This document shows positions 25,246 to 37,679 of a stretch of DNA of 64,000 nt, piece by piece. Numbering within the stretch: the stretch's first letter is position 1; each line of letters opens with the position of its first letter. Below the pieces are notes generated by a model that saw only the letters and a list, made by a program, of their open reading frames with translations, did not search any database and was not told the origin of the DNA. The stretch is from Canna indica (Eukaryota; Streptophyta; Magnoliopsida; Zingiberales; Cannaceae). The translations under genes were made by a program, and so were the position numbers. The stretch spans positions 21,646,001 to 21,710,000 of the forward strand of contig CP136893.1 in the NCBI GenBank assembly GCA_034359265.1, in the 5' to 3' direction.

Positions 25246-25337
25246 AGAAGAAAAACTTTCTTCCCCATACTTGTCTTGTTTTTCTGACAAAACAGATCAA
25301 AGAACCAAAAGGCAAATGGCGGAAAATAATGTGGATT

Positions 25338-25790
25338 GAGGTTCTAGCTAGGAAGCACGAACATTCTGTGAGACTACCGTGTCCGCATGTTCGACACGCC
25401 GCAATATCCGACACACGAAGACACTCGTCTAACACACGTGTCCAAGAGTGTCCCACGAAGACACTCGTCGAAAACGGCAAACATGCTAATTTAGAAATTT
25501 TTTAAAAAATGTCAATAGATATTATGCTCCATGCCTTTGAAAATGACTTAAAAATAATAAGTATTGATACAAAAGTATTATCTAGAATGTTTCATATATT
25601 TTGAAAGAGACTTAGAAAACACTAAAAATTAATAATTTGACATCAATAAAAATATCACAATATTATTATAAATCTTAAACTTTATATATATATATATATA
25701 TACACACACATGTCCTATAAATTTGATGTGTCCTCCGTGTTGTGTCGTGTCATGTGTTCGTAGGTGCTTCATAGGGTTCTAGTAAAGTAG
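25338..25790. repeat. inverted-end repeat, 'GAAGCACGAACA' class
   Basis: The left end GTTCTAGCTAGGAAGCACGAACA is answered at the right end by TGTTCGTAGGTGCTTCATAGG and GTTCTAG. Both flanks of the interior hold GACACG/ACACGTGTCC words. A TA/CA microsatellite lies at 25684-25709. No coding region. It is a small non-autonomous TIR-type element, known to me as a common type in plants. Confidence 0.55.
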
Positions 25791-26570
25791 ACATTACATA
25801 TTATGTATACAAAAAAATTAAAGTGCATTTATATAAAATTTATTCGGATTATATAAAACAAAAAAACTAAATTAATTTGTAATCATAGTGAAATAAAACT
25901 GTGAATTAACAAAGGTTGGATAAAAACATGAAAAGCATTTGACTATCATATTTCATGTTATTTTGTAAACATAGCAACCACATTCCGGTGAGTGACTGTG
26001 AATCCCAATCAAGCCCAGTCAAATTGCCATTCTCTAATTGGCTGAGATAAAGATTAGTAGACATTGCAGACAACCAGCAATCCTGCAAGTGCTTTTACTA
26101 AAATATGAGCATCTAAACATCACAAAAGTCATCAAACACCATCTTGACTATATGACCCAAATAAATTAAATTATGTACTAAATCATATAGTCCATCAGGA
26201 GATCTAGCAGAACTGACGACAAAACATAACCCAAAATAACTTTTAGTATTTTTCAAAAAACCCAAGATAAGGAAAAGGATATCCGAGTCAGACCTCCCTG
26301 AATTAGAGTTCTTGATGAGGCTCCACATTTCTAACAGAGTTTCAGACGAGAAATAAATAGGTGATTAATTCTGGGTAAATACCAATAACGTAGCAAATGT
26401 AAGATTGAATAGTCCCATCCATAAATAACCAAAAATGATAAATACAAACAAAAAAGTTCTACGTCTTTATCTGATACTCGGAAGATTTACAATAGCTCTA
26501 CAAGAAAAAACATTGCACCATTAGCAAAATTATGCACCGAGCACAATCTCATTTGTCACCAATTTATGTG
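25791..26570. other. downstream flank of DCP1
   Basis: AT-rich DNA without a supported gene. The portion nearest 26570 should contain the DCP1 3' UTR (minus strand). Confidence 0.4.
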
Positions 26571-29500
26571 TCAAGAATAATGTGCATTTAGCATCTCTCG
26601 GTAGACCATGTCAATGAAATCATTATTCTGTTAAGAAAAAACTTAAACAAAATGTCAAAAGCTGCCAATAGGATAGACAATAAGTTGGATATAGGTAAAT
26701 GTTCAGTCAAATCTTCCTTGAAGTTTGATCATGTCTTATGCAGCAACAATTAAAAAAGGGGGGAATATGCTTTGCAGAACCAAAATTTCTAGATATTTTA
26801 ACTTAGACATAACTTTTGGACCAAAATATCCCTTTATAATTTTATGGACTTCTCATTGGAGTATCATCGTGATAATTATTAGTCTTTTATTTCATAGATA
26901 CGATCCAACATGTAGATATATTTTTAACTTAATTATCTATTTAGTTTGGTAAAATATAATGCCTCTCAGTGAACCAGATTTTCAAGGATGACAAGTAACT
27001 CTTTTTTCCCAATAACCCGTATAATCAGACCACTTTAGCAACGTTTGGGTGCTGCTAACAGGCTTCAAGTTCAAATATAAAGTACCCTAATAGGGTTTTG
27101 GATGGAATTTGCAAGTGCCCAACCCATTCAGGAAGTTTTATTAGGGCATTCAACAGCTATATGTGGATTAGAGTATCCCCATTAATCAAATATGAGTAAG
27201 GTTTGGGAATAGCAATATTTGAGTTGGGTGGGAAGCTAAGTGTGAGGGACAAATAAACATGGGAATCACAAAAACAAAACCACACAGCTAAGAATCTAGC
27301 ATACATCTTCCATTGTAGACAATGTAGTAAAATGGTTTCCCGTGATAGCGCGTCTATAACAGCATTGAGCATTTATTTATCATTTATCTTAGAGCAGTGT
27401 AGATGGTTCAAATATGGTTATAAAGGGAAGAAAGCTACCTGCACAAGCCTCGATAAGGCATCACAGACTTTGTCTCTGGTAATAACTGGTCCGGCGTTAG
27501 GAGTTGGAGTGAGGGATGCAGATGGAGTAGGTGGCGGAAATGGTTGAAGTAATGGAGTGCCATATGGACGCTGCATTGTCACTGGAGGATGGAGTGGAGG
27601 AGCAGTGGGCACTGAAGATGATACTGGAGGCATCGCCAATGCTGAAGATAGAACTGGCGAGAAAAATGAAGGCTTCACAAGATTTGCAGCACGATTGTTG
27701 TTTCCATTGCCAGATTCGAGAGTATCTAGAGGTGGAGTTAGATGAGTGGATGAAAGTGAAAGACTGGGAGTTGGTTGAACAGTTGGCAACATAGATGGAA
27801 TCACACTTGATGCATGAGAAGTTGCAGGAGCAAGAGGTGGTTGGCCTCCAACTGTTGCACCTGATGCATTTCCAATGTTCATAGCATTCTGCAAAAACAA
27901 ATTATCACCAATGACAAGAATATTTAATCAAGAAAATTATCATCTGAAGCCAGGAGAATCACAACACTGCAAACTACCAAAGGAGTAAAATTATCATGAT
28001 ATTAATAGCAGACCATTTTTCCACCAAATGCTGTACTTAGTAGCAAAAAATAAGAAATAATTAATAGCAAAAAATAAGAAATAATTAATAGGAAGTATCA
28101 GAAAAGAAGCTCCTTATCAGAAAACATACACTGAAGAAGTTTACAAATGAATCATCAGGAACGTCGGGAGCTGGTGTAGTAGCTGATGTTGTTGGCTCAA
28201 GAGGGCCTTCAATTACTGATGAAGTAGGTACAGCTTCTAGCTCCTCGAACTCACTGTTCAATAAGCCAATTTACTAATGCATACAGCCAAGCTCGCCAAA
28301 AAGAAAATCATCTAATGAAATTCAAACAATTGAATAATAGGAGGCTATTTAAGCAAACATCTAACGAAGTCAATCCACCAGCCACTAAAATAAAAGTAAG
28401 TTTAGCACAGGCAACCATGCTACATATGCTAATCATTGTACTGCGTAAATTGATTGATAATCAGAATTGTCCACATTATAAAACAATATCCAAAAAAAAT
28501 CATGTCTAACCGAAAGTCTACTACTACAAAGATCTTTTCCTGCCAGTCTGTCACTGAGTGTGTTTAGAGATGTACTAAAAGTTGGACTGAGTTACCATAT
28601 ACTTTTATTATCACGTCTAGAGAATCTGCTTGAGATATTAAAGAGTTGAGAACAACCCCAAAAGTATCCAAGGTGCCTAACTGGTCAAAAGAATTCAGCT
28701 TCAATGGAACTAAAGAACATCTGTTAAGGTTACCTGAGTCCAAAGAAACCAAAATATAGATTGCCAACTGTATCACAATGGATAGTCTTATAAATAAAAT
28801 ACTACTTTCATTCAGAAAGATTGTAGGGTGATGATTTGTTACTAACTACTTAACATGACTGACCAAAAGGATATGACATACCTTTTAGAAGATACTTTAG
28901 GTTTTGGAGGAACTTTAGAATAGGCATTAAGTATCCTGAATAAATAAACTGTATTAGTCCAAAGAATTGTAATTCATGAGATATATAACTGCAGCTTACA
29001 TCTGATGCATAACAGGACTATAGTACTTTCCATAAGAGATATCAAAGAGATATATAAATAAGAAAATAACAAAAGAGTAACACTGAATAGCATAAGCTAT
29101 CTAATCAAACTCTATTAAAAAGAAGAAAAAAACAAACCTTCTGCCAATTTCAAGTGATTGTATATTTAGCAAAAATGAATAACCATATACAAATGAAAGT
29201 ATGATGTATATGTAAGATGGCAACTTTATTTGCTGACTAGTAATCTACGTCTTCAGAACAAATACAGTGGGTAACAACTAAATCAAGCAACGAAAAAATA
29301 AGAACATAATACTGAGTAACTGATGATGTAACCATGTAGATGCCACTTGGCAGGAACTATCTGTCAAACAGTACCTTCCAGAACAGGAATATCAAATAAA
29401 GCTAATACCAAACACATTCCTCCTGAATATCAACATATATAATGTTCATTTCATCTTCCACACATGTTGGATACTTCCTTCAACAATGCCTGGAAGAAAA

Positions 29501-32500
29501 TATTGGAAAATTCTCTACTGCTACATTGACTTTTGAATGTCTTCATAGAAAATATTAACCCCCAATAATGTTCATTTTCTTTCCAACATTTGTCAAATCT
29601 AGTACTCTAATTGGCGACACTGTAATCAGAAACAAGGTGAAGGATCAACCTTGAGACAGCCTATACCCTAAAATAGACATGGAATTAGAAAACAAGCACA
29701 ATACAACCAATCAACAGAGCTATTTCAGGAAAATTAGTGCACTACTCTCTCAATAATAATATTAATGATTCACAAGGCAATTCAAAGAATGAAATTAACA
29801 TATGTAGAAATATAGCAAAGAAAGAAAGATTATGGAAGCCAATAGCAATCCAGAAAATAGTTCAAAGAAAAAAATATCTTCCACTTAAATAAAATAGTGC
29901 ATAGAGATGACAACACCAATGTTATACAAGTTGCATTTGAATTCAACATATCTGAGAACTCTGATATGGTAAGCCTAACTTTCATTTCATCTCCCTCCCT
30001 TGTCACCACAGGTTACTAATCAGACCTAATCTCTTCTGTCAACCTCATAAGATCAATATAAGGATCGGAAAAGGAGTCTAATGGTAGTCAACAGGGAAAG
30101 AAAAGGAGTTAAAAGGAAGAAGCTTGCAACCAACAAAGGAAACAACACTTCTGCTGTATTCAGCTTATGCTGCAACCACCAGACTCATCATAAATTAAAG
30201 GGAACAAGTAATGGGAAGAATCACTTTCATTTTTAAAAAAATAGGGGCACAGTCCACTAGAAGACATTACAGAATTCAATTCCCACCCCCCCCCACCCCC
30301 TCCCCCACAAACCTGGCCAATTTTTTACTCAAATAAAATCCCTGTTATTATATCCTCATTTACTCAGCATTTCAATATGTTTTAAGAGCTCCAGATTTAT
30401 ATGTTTAGAATCGTTTTATGAAGACATTACATTTATTAGATACAAAGATCTTTCACAAGTCTACATCATTATCTTTCATATAGGTAATCTTGTATATTTC
30501 AGTTCCTTTTTTCTCTGGAAAAGTTATATCTCATGGAATATGAGGATAGAATAATTTTTAACTAGTATAATTTTAATCAGAAAAATGTTTTCATGTTATA
30601 ATTTCTTGTGGGTCTTTATTTTGAATTATTCTCTAATCATTGTCATGTTACTCCTAGCCCATTAAATAACCCTGATTAATTCATTTAAAAGACCAAGTAA
30701 GAAAATTATTAGTAAAAAAATAAACTGGCATGAGCAGCACCATGAAAATTAAACTAGTACCTGCTGAAAAGATTTGCTACTGCTTCACAATCAGGTGAAT
30801 TATAGAACCATATACCATTAACTTCTTGAGCTGCATTCCGATATAAAAGATATGGAACCTGGACTTCATACTCGAAATCTCCCAAAAGATCCTCGACTAG
30901 GTTATCTGTTAATGAAATAAACCACATATAGATAAGGAGCTTGCTCACCAAACTTTAATACATAATTTCTACATACATCTTGGGACTCAATGCCTAACAA
31001 ATTTATGTATAACATTACTGATAAGCACAAACAAAAAGTGAAGTGCATTGTGCTTGACAAAATAAGCATTTGAATCAATTCAAGCACCTATAACGAACAT
31101 GTTACATTATTCCAAAAAATGGTTCGCGCAGCTGCATATGCATATGTAGCCATCTACTCCATTGCATAAAGGGTACAGTGGAATATGAAATTGAGCCGCT
31201 TATGCAACCATTATTGTTGGGCTTGATCAAAAATTACTAGTTTTCTCTGGTTTGGCGCAGAAATAGTATTAAATTTATGCTAATGTGGAATTGTAATTCA
31301 GTTTCCCATATTATTATATTTCTGTCTAGGAAGTTGAATACTAAATCATGATGAATGGCCAACTAACCATCTATTATAGTTCTTGTCTTTTCAATTATGT
31401 GAGTTCTTAGAAAACTATATATCCTATTCTTTCATTCCTATAATAATTTTTAAATATGGACCACATATGCACCCACATACCTACTGCAAATGCTTTTTAG
31501 GACTATGAATGTTAACATTAATTAACAGTAGAACACTCAGAAATTTGCCTCACAACTGTATATTCTACCCAACAACCATGAACAACTCAGTTCCAGGACA
31601 TAGATACTCTTTAGTCTTCATCATGAGACTATTCAAAAATAATTTTTAAAAAGAATCAGAAATGATTACTAAAAAATGAATCTGATTTTTTCTTTCTGAA
31701 TTCAATACAGTCATGCCTATTTAATTGTTTAAGTTAGAATGACATCTTTAGTATTGATCTATGTATAGAAAAATGCAAATGGCTGGTCTAAAGTTCTTTT
31801 GTTAAACAAAAAGGAGTAATGCAAACCATATTGAATTCAACTAACATTGGAAGTTTTTCAAAATCAAAACTAACTGTTAACATGATCCACATTTTTTTCT
31901 CATAAATTTTCTAACTTCAACAACATAAGAGAGCCCAGGTGGACTCAAATTGTATAGAGAAAAGTCAGAAAACCGTTAAGTGCCCAAACAAAATAAAGAA
32001 GGGTGAAGGGGTTAGATCTTCTTTCTTTTAAGCATGTCATAAGATATATCTGACAAAAATTAAATAGCAAATAGTACCAACTCAACCTTTATAAACAAAG
32101 GGTTCTACAAGAAATAGAAATAGTGGATTAAAGATGTCTTTCACGTTAAATGGCAATCCCATAGTCCTCTCATCTTTCTTTTCTCTTGTACTTTCTCTAC
32201 TTTTCTTGTAATGTTGTTTTACCAAGATATTACCAAGCATAATTTCTTCCTACATCTCCAATGTACGAGACACAGAGAAGCCCCAATCAACAACCACTAT
32301 GCCTAACATGCTTCTTCCAACATGAACAGCCAACATCAGAAACAAGACATGTCAGTAGGAAAATACCAAACTGATCACAATGTCCATGGGTGCCAGCAAG
32401 GAAAAGGAAACTCTAACTGTAAGTCGAGATACAATGAGTTATCTTTTACAATTTGATTAACACACTCATAATAATCACTACAAAAAAATATTGAAGTTAG

Positions 32501-33293
32501 TTCAACATATGAGTTTAACACTTTAACATGGATTAGTATCATACCTGTATTGCGTCGGTTCATCACAATAAACTGAAATCTGGGCTGTGCATTCCTGCAA
32601 ATATATAATATTTTTTTAATAACCACAGTTGCCAAAATAAACCAAAGCCAAAATAATAAAATATAAACAACTTTACCATAGTTCAGATTACGAGATTAAT
32701 AGAAGCAGCACTGAAGCAAGCAAACATGGATCCAAATGCCCAGTGCAAAGCCTTAATATAGTAAAAGAAGGGGAAAAGATCTAACCCTAAGTACAAGTAA
32801 TCCAAATAGATTCGACGCAGCAGAAATAACAGAACAGTAATGATAACATGCAAATTTAGAAATCACTATACAGGCGGAAAGTGAAACATCAGATATCCAA
32901 AACAATTTATACAGTTCAATACTAAGGAAAAAATCAATGTTAGCAAGAAGGTATATCCAATAAGCAAAATCGCAAAAAATACCTCTTCACAACAAATAGC
33001 GATCCTTCAACGTCCTTCCGGCTCTAAAGAAAACAAATTGAGAAACCCCTAGATCAGATGGCGCAAACCCAAACAAGTACCAGCAGAAGTAGAATTTGAG
33101 CATTAAGTTAGATGTAATTACGACCAGGACGCACCCATTGGTTGAGCTCGATGTTGAACTCGTAGAGCGTGACATGGGCAGCGGTCATGAGGATCTCCTC
33201 CACAAAGGGATCGATCCGCTGTAGGACTGTGAGGTTGAGGACCTTGGTGCTGTTCTGGTCCAGATTGGGCATCAGCTTCCCGTTCTGGGCCAT
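26571..33293 (-). CDS. DCP1: mRNA-decapping enzyme subunit DCP1
   Basis: Eight coding exons on the minus strand: 33135-33293, 32983-33023, 32545-32594, 30761-30905, 28882-28935, 28130-28253, 27439-27888 and 26571-26627. They give 359 residues, close to Arabidopsis DCP1, with every phase closing. The start is the ATG at 33293, where MAQNGKLMPNLDQN begins as in plant DCP1; the same frame is open upstream but is unlike the family. An EVH1/PH-type domain covers about residues 1-140 (NIELNQWSRKDVEGSLFVVKR, RFQFIVMNRRN, LLGDFEYEVQ, NGIWFYN). A Pro/Ser-rich linker follows, then the C-terminal trimerisation helix (VCDALSRLVQNNDFIDMVYREML). DCP1 activates DCP2 in P-bodies to remove mRNA caps and also takes part in stress-linked mRNA decay. 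The long introns (up to 1.8 kb) hold no recognisable gene. Confidence 0.95.
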
Positions 33294-33904
33294 CCTCGCG
33301 GCGCGCGGCAAAACCCTAATTGAGAAGGACCTTCCCAGCCGCGATCGATCGGAGAGGAGGAGGAGGTACGGGAGAAGAGCGAGGGGGGCGATTGATTCCA
33401 AGAAGACTTGCTCCTCCGCTCGGAGAGTATATTCGAGTCCGGGATCGCGATGAAAGAAAGGAAAAGAAAACTAGAAGAAAAAAAAAAAAAAAAGAGCAGA
33501 AAGCGAGATGGCGGAACGTACTAGTATATTATATCTGACTACGGGCTGAAGTACCAAAAGAGTTGCTTTTTGCCACCATCTTTTATCCAAAGTCGGTTGG
33601 CACTCACTTTCTCGTAAGCGAAGCCCACAGGGGCCCAATGCTACCCGCACTCAACTGATCCGAGCAAGTCCGGTTCAATTGAATTTCACCGATTTCAATG
33701 CAATCATTTATTGATCACTGAATTGAGTAGGATAGAAAAATAAACGAAAGATAAAATTAGAGAATTTTTAAATATAATAATATTATTTTTTTCTAATACA
33801 AGTAATAAATAAATAATAAATAAAAATCTATATCTTATTATATTCGTTCATCCCATGAAATAAACAAGTTCTAAAATTACAACGAGAGAAATGAGGACCA
33901 TAGC
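33294..33904. other. DCP1 5' UTR/promoter and spacer
   Basis: GC-rich next to the DCP1 start (33294-33440), then an A-run near 33478-33495. After about 33700 it is AT-rich. The first part should contain the DCP1 5' leader and promoter, read leftwards. No other gene is seen. Confidence 0.45.
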
Positions 33905-35863
33905 TTAGGGTTGTTCAAATTGGGAAGCGCCGGGAAGAGATGCATGAATCTGTGCATTCCAAATTTTTCGAAACAAGTTCAATTGTCAATAAGAAGCCAA
34001 CGCCAGTCTGCCTTCTCCGAGATCTCTCTAAGCTATCAATGCATGAAAAGAGAGATGAATTTAGTGATGGGATCTCTCCAGGATGTATCTCAATAAATGA
34101 ATTTAGTGATGGGATCTCTCTAAGCTACAATCTAGGTTGTATCTCAATACTAATTCACTTATTCAACGTGTTTCGCCTATAGTGGAGAACGAAGTCTCCC
34201 CTGTGCCATTTCATGAGATTTCATCTCTGCATGCTTCTACTATGGTTGTGGGTATCTCAGTTAAAGAGTCTTCATTGAAGGAGGGTCAAGCTGCCTATGA
34301 TCAACATGGGTCTTCGAAGTCACTTCTGCATGCAATACCAGGTATTGCTGTTCTGAATTCAATTTCAAATCTGAATAATCAGGTTAATCCCAAAATGCAA
34401 GAGGTTGTTTCGATGCATACCGCCCTAATAGTCCAAGATGGATTACAAGTGTAAGTGAATGCAGTTTTGACTCTGCCAGCAAGTGCGAAGGATGCAATTC
34501 GATCTTCTTTCCTGAGAATGCAGGTATATTCTTGATGTCAGAATGTTTCAAGGGTGCACTCTATTACACATCAGAAATAGGCATTGAATGGTCATGCTGA
34601 CTCGCAATGGCAAATTTATGAGTATACTGATTCCTCACTGCAATACTCTCAACTTCTTTATGGCGACCAGATTGCAAAGCGATCTTCATGGCAAGTGCAT
34701 GACTATACTGATTGTTCACTACACGATTCTCAAACTATAACACATCATAAGTAAGCACTGAATGCACATGCTGACTCACAATGGCAAATTCATGAGTATA
34801 CTAATTCCTCACTGCAAGACTCTCAACTTCCTTATGGCGACAAGATTACAAAGCGTTCTTCTTTGAGGGTGCTGCAATCAATTTCAGAATGCCCAAATGA
34901 ATCTGAGACTCTGCTTACTCCGCAGGTGCAATCAGCATCACCTATTCCTATTAACATGCAATTGCAAGGCAAGGACAGTCAGGATTCACAAGGTTTGCAA
35001 TCGAATTTGGGTGGGCTCGCTATGCAAATGATTGTTAATTCAACCGTATAGGAGTTTAACAACACTGCTTTGACTTGCGATGAAATGAATATGGCCTTCC
35101 CTGATGTTTTGCATGGGATGCGTATGGATACAAGTTTAAATAGTGGTAATGGTCAAATGATTTTTTTTGAAAGACAGTGAAGTAGTGACTGCTAGTAAAC
35201 AGAATAAGCCTTTCAAACATTTGGTACATAATGCAAAAAGACGGCCCACGAAGATGTTGGTTGATGGTAAAGTAACAATGTATTGTGGTTGAGCAGTGTA
35301 GTGTGGGCATGGGTGCTAGCCCTATTGTGGCATCCAAGGATTCATGAAGTTGTTATCGATCTTGGAATTGACAGGTTTTGGGAAAACCCCATTCACTGTT
35401 CAAAAGGGATATGTAGATCCCATTCCCTGAAGGTCATCTTCTTATGTGAGACAAAGAACAATACTTCTTTTGTTTTTGAAATAATAAAGAAATATGGATT
35501 TGATAATTCTTTCTGTGTTGCTCCCAGAGGTCTTTCAGGGGAATTAGTACGTAGTTTGGTGGTCACTTTTGGCAGATATTAGCATTATTGCAAGTGAAGA
35601 TTTTTGTTATCTTCTTTAAATGAGCAAACCTTGTTCATCACGTCCATTGGGATGTTATGGCTGTTTATTTCCATAGCGAAGAGAGAATCAGGTATATGCA
35701 ATATGATCGCGTTTTGACGCTGCTAGGTGGTTCAGATACACATTCTCTAGTGATAGGAGATTTTAATGCTATTGCTTCCTTTGCTGAAAAAGAGAGTGGC
35801 CACTTGAAATCTACCTCTTATGTTGATGGGTTTAATGATTTCATTAATAGGGGTCGCCTAGTA
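33905..35863 (+). mobile_element. LINE (L1-type) 5' portion: ORF1-like region and endonuclease remnant
   Basis: The last part (about 35430-35863) carries the marks of a plant L1 endonuclease in broken frames: FLCETKNNTSFVFEIIKKYG, then LVIGDFNAIASFAEKESG, where GDFNAI is the conserved metal-binding motif. The upstream region (33905-35300) has long but interrupted frames rich in Ser/Gln, consistent with ORF1 or the ORF1-ORF2 spacer but not diagnostic. It includes a tandem duplication of about 174 bp at 34567-34865 and a short direct duplication at 34054-34150. The endonuclease frame stops where an inverted Copia LTR begins at 35864. The matching reverse transcriptase part resumes at 53705. Confidence 0.65.
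34567..34865. repeat. tandem duplication, period about 174 bp
   Basis: CACATCAGAAATAGGCATTG (34567) recurs as CACATCATAAGTAAGCACTG (34741), and the following sequence through TTTATGGCGACCAGATTGC is repeated with scattered differences. It lies in the ORF1-like part of the LINE. Confidence 0.7.
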
Positions 35864-36865
35864 TGTTGGCGAAATGGCCACACTAGAGAGGGGGGGGGGG
35901 GGTAAATAGTGTGTTTACTAATCTTGTTGCCTAAATTTTATTTTAATCGTTTCTTTGGTTACTTAGGCAAATTACAAATTGAGTAGCAAGCGGAAGCAAA
36001 GTAAATACGATAATGAAGTAAACACAAGTATTAACAATGCAAACACAATGATTTATAGTGGTTCGGCTCCAATGCCTACTCCACTACCTAAGCACCCCGC
36101 TTAGAATTTCCAAACTAAACTTTACTAGATTAATTGTTTCCCTTACAAAAAGAGAACTTTACACCGAAAAGTCTATGCTCTCAAACCGAAGGCACTTCCA
36201 TACCCGGAAGTATCGTGTCTTCCTACCGAGAGCACTCTCCCACCTCAACCTAAGGGATAACTCAACTAATCCTAGTAAACTAAGTTTACAATGGTGGATT
36301 TAAGTCTTAACATCAAGGCAACTACCAACTCAATTAAACCTAGCAACTTAGGTTTACACAAGCTTTAATACAATGAAATAAATAATAAAATACACAAATA
36401 ATGGAGCAAATAAATGATACAACAAATACTTAGCTCCAAACAAAGTTTTCTAGCTTCCTCTTGATGCCTTTGATGGTGAATCAATGAAGTCAAGGCTTAC
36501 TCAAGGAGTTGAGAGATCAAAGCTAGGGTTTTCAAGAATGGTGGTCAATCAAGCTCAAGAATCATCAAAATATGGCTCAAGGTACGTTGGATAAGAGGTG
36601 GAAGGCTTGCTAAGGCTTTTATTTATAAGCCTTGAGGATTTGGCATGAAACAACCAACTCAACGGTTGGAAAAATAGTCATTTCTATCGTCCGATCGATC
36701 GTCGGTCGACCAACCGAGCGACCGCATGCCTACTGCCAATTTCTGGCAATATTCGATCGACCGACTGGTCGACCGAAATTAGGTAAACTGCTTGGTTTGG
36801 CTGATTTTTTTGATCGGTTGGATTTGGTCTTCGCTAGGTCCTCTTATATACTTTAAAATATAAAT
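35864..36865 (-). mobile_element. SIRE-like LTR fragment, minus orientation
   Basis: Reads as the reverse complement of the LTR at 37680-39007. It starts TGTTGGCGAAATGGCCACAC (complement of the LTR 3' end) and proceeds through GGTTCGGCTCCAATGCC, the CTACCGAGAGCACTCTCCC block and the GGTCGACC-rich part. It fades out near 36800-36865 before the LTR 5' end. A run of 13 G occurs at 35890-35902 where the plus-oriented LTRs have 5 or 6 C. Confidence 0.75.
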
Positions 36866-37139
36866 GTTATACAAGGATGGGTAAATATCTAAAAAAACAC
36901 GAACTTTGAACTTTTTTTCATTTTTAGCATAAACTTTTTTCGTTAGCAAGAAAATACATAAACTTTCATTCTGTTACCCCGTTTAGCATGTACCGTCATT
37001 TTTTACGGTTTTTGCTGATGTGTCACTTAATAGTGACGACGTGACATAAAAAAGAAGTCACGTAGAATAAATAATGCCACGTAAATTATATTATTGACTA
37101 AAATATTGACTTATCTTCTAAATTATCTTCTACACCACA
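36866..37139. repeat. non-coding dispersed repeat
   Basis: Words such as CATAAACTTT, GTTAGCAAGAAAATACATAAAC, TTTTTACGGTTTTTGCTGATG and GTGACGACGTGACAT belong to a kind of spacer repeat common in plant genomes (alternating 'AAACTTTTTTCGTTAGC' and 'GTGACGTGAC'). No coding capacity. Confidence 0.35.
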
Positions 37140-37492
37140 CCTTTCTCCTCACCTCCTCTCTCCGATGGCGACGGCAAACGAGAGGTCACGCAGACCTCTC
37201 CATCTCGACCTCCTCTTAGAGAGGTCGGACTAGAGAGGTGGCAAGAGGAGAGGTTGGCAAAGAGGACGCGCGTGATCGCGCGGCCTCTCTGGCTCTGCCT
37301 CACTCCACCTCTCTGGCAGAGAGGTCACATGTGATCGCGTGACCTCTTTGCCAGAGAGGTCGTGCGTGGCAGAGAGGTCGCACGTGATCGTGAGGCCTCT
37401 CTGGCTCCACTCCTCTCTACCTCTTTGCTAGAGGGGCCACGCGTGGCAGACAGGTCGTGCGCGATCGTGCGGTCTCTCTAGCTTCGCCACCT
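37140..37492. repeat. GC-rich short-period repeat ('GAGAGGTCGCGCGTGATCGCG')
   Basis: AGAGGTCGC/ACGTGATCGCG and GCCTCTCTGGC recur six or more times in about 350 bp, in both direct and inverted orientation (AGAGGTC versus GACCTCT). It abuts the gag fragment of the outer Copia element. No protein family recognised. Confidence 0.55.
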
Positions 37493-37679
37493 CTCCAAAA
37501 GCTTGGGAGCCCAAGGTCATCGCAATCATGGAAGCAAAGGACATGAGCACCTTGAAGATCACCGAGCTCATTGGGTCTCTCATGACAAATAAGAATCATA
37601 TGAAGCAAAACAAGGAGGAAGATGCTCCAAAAGGCAAGATCATTGCCTTAAAAGCATCACACCGGGGTGAAGAACCCTC
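37493..37679 (+). pseudogene. gag fragment of the outer SIRE-like Copia element
   Basis: Reads PKAWEPKVIAIMEAKDMS, then ITELIGSLMT, a signature of Copia gag (UBN2/DUF4219-type region). It is cut at 37679 by the LTR of the inner element. The frame resumes exactly at 47456 with SSSEEETDEFEEMTMLARRF once the inner element and one copy of CCCTC are ignored. Upstream gag and the 5' LTR of this element are missing. Confidence 0.75.
37675..37679. repeat. target-site duplication CCCTC, left copy
   Basis: CCCTC directly precedes the inner element's 5' LTR and is repeated at 47456-47460 directly after its 3' LTR. Confidence 0.85.

Noticed and set aside
27531..27794. Plus-strand frame opposite DCP1 exon 7
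   Set aside because: Antisense shadow of the Pro/Ser-rich linker exon.
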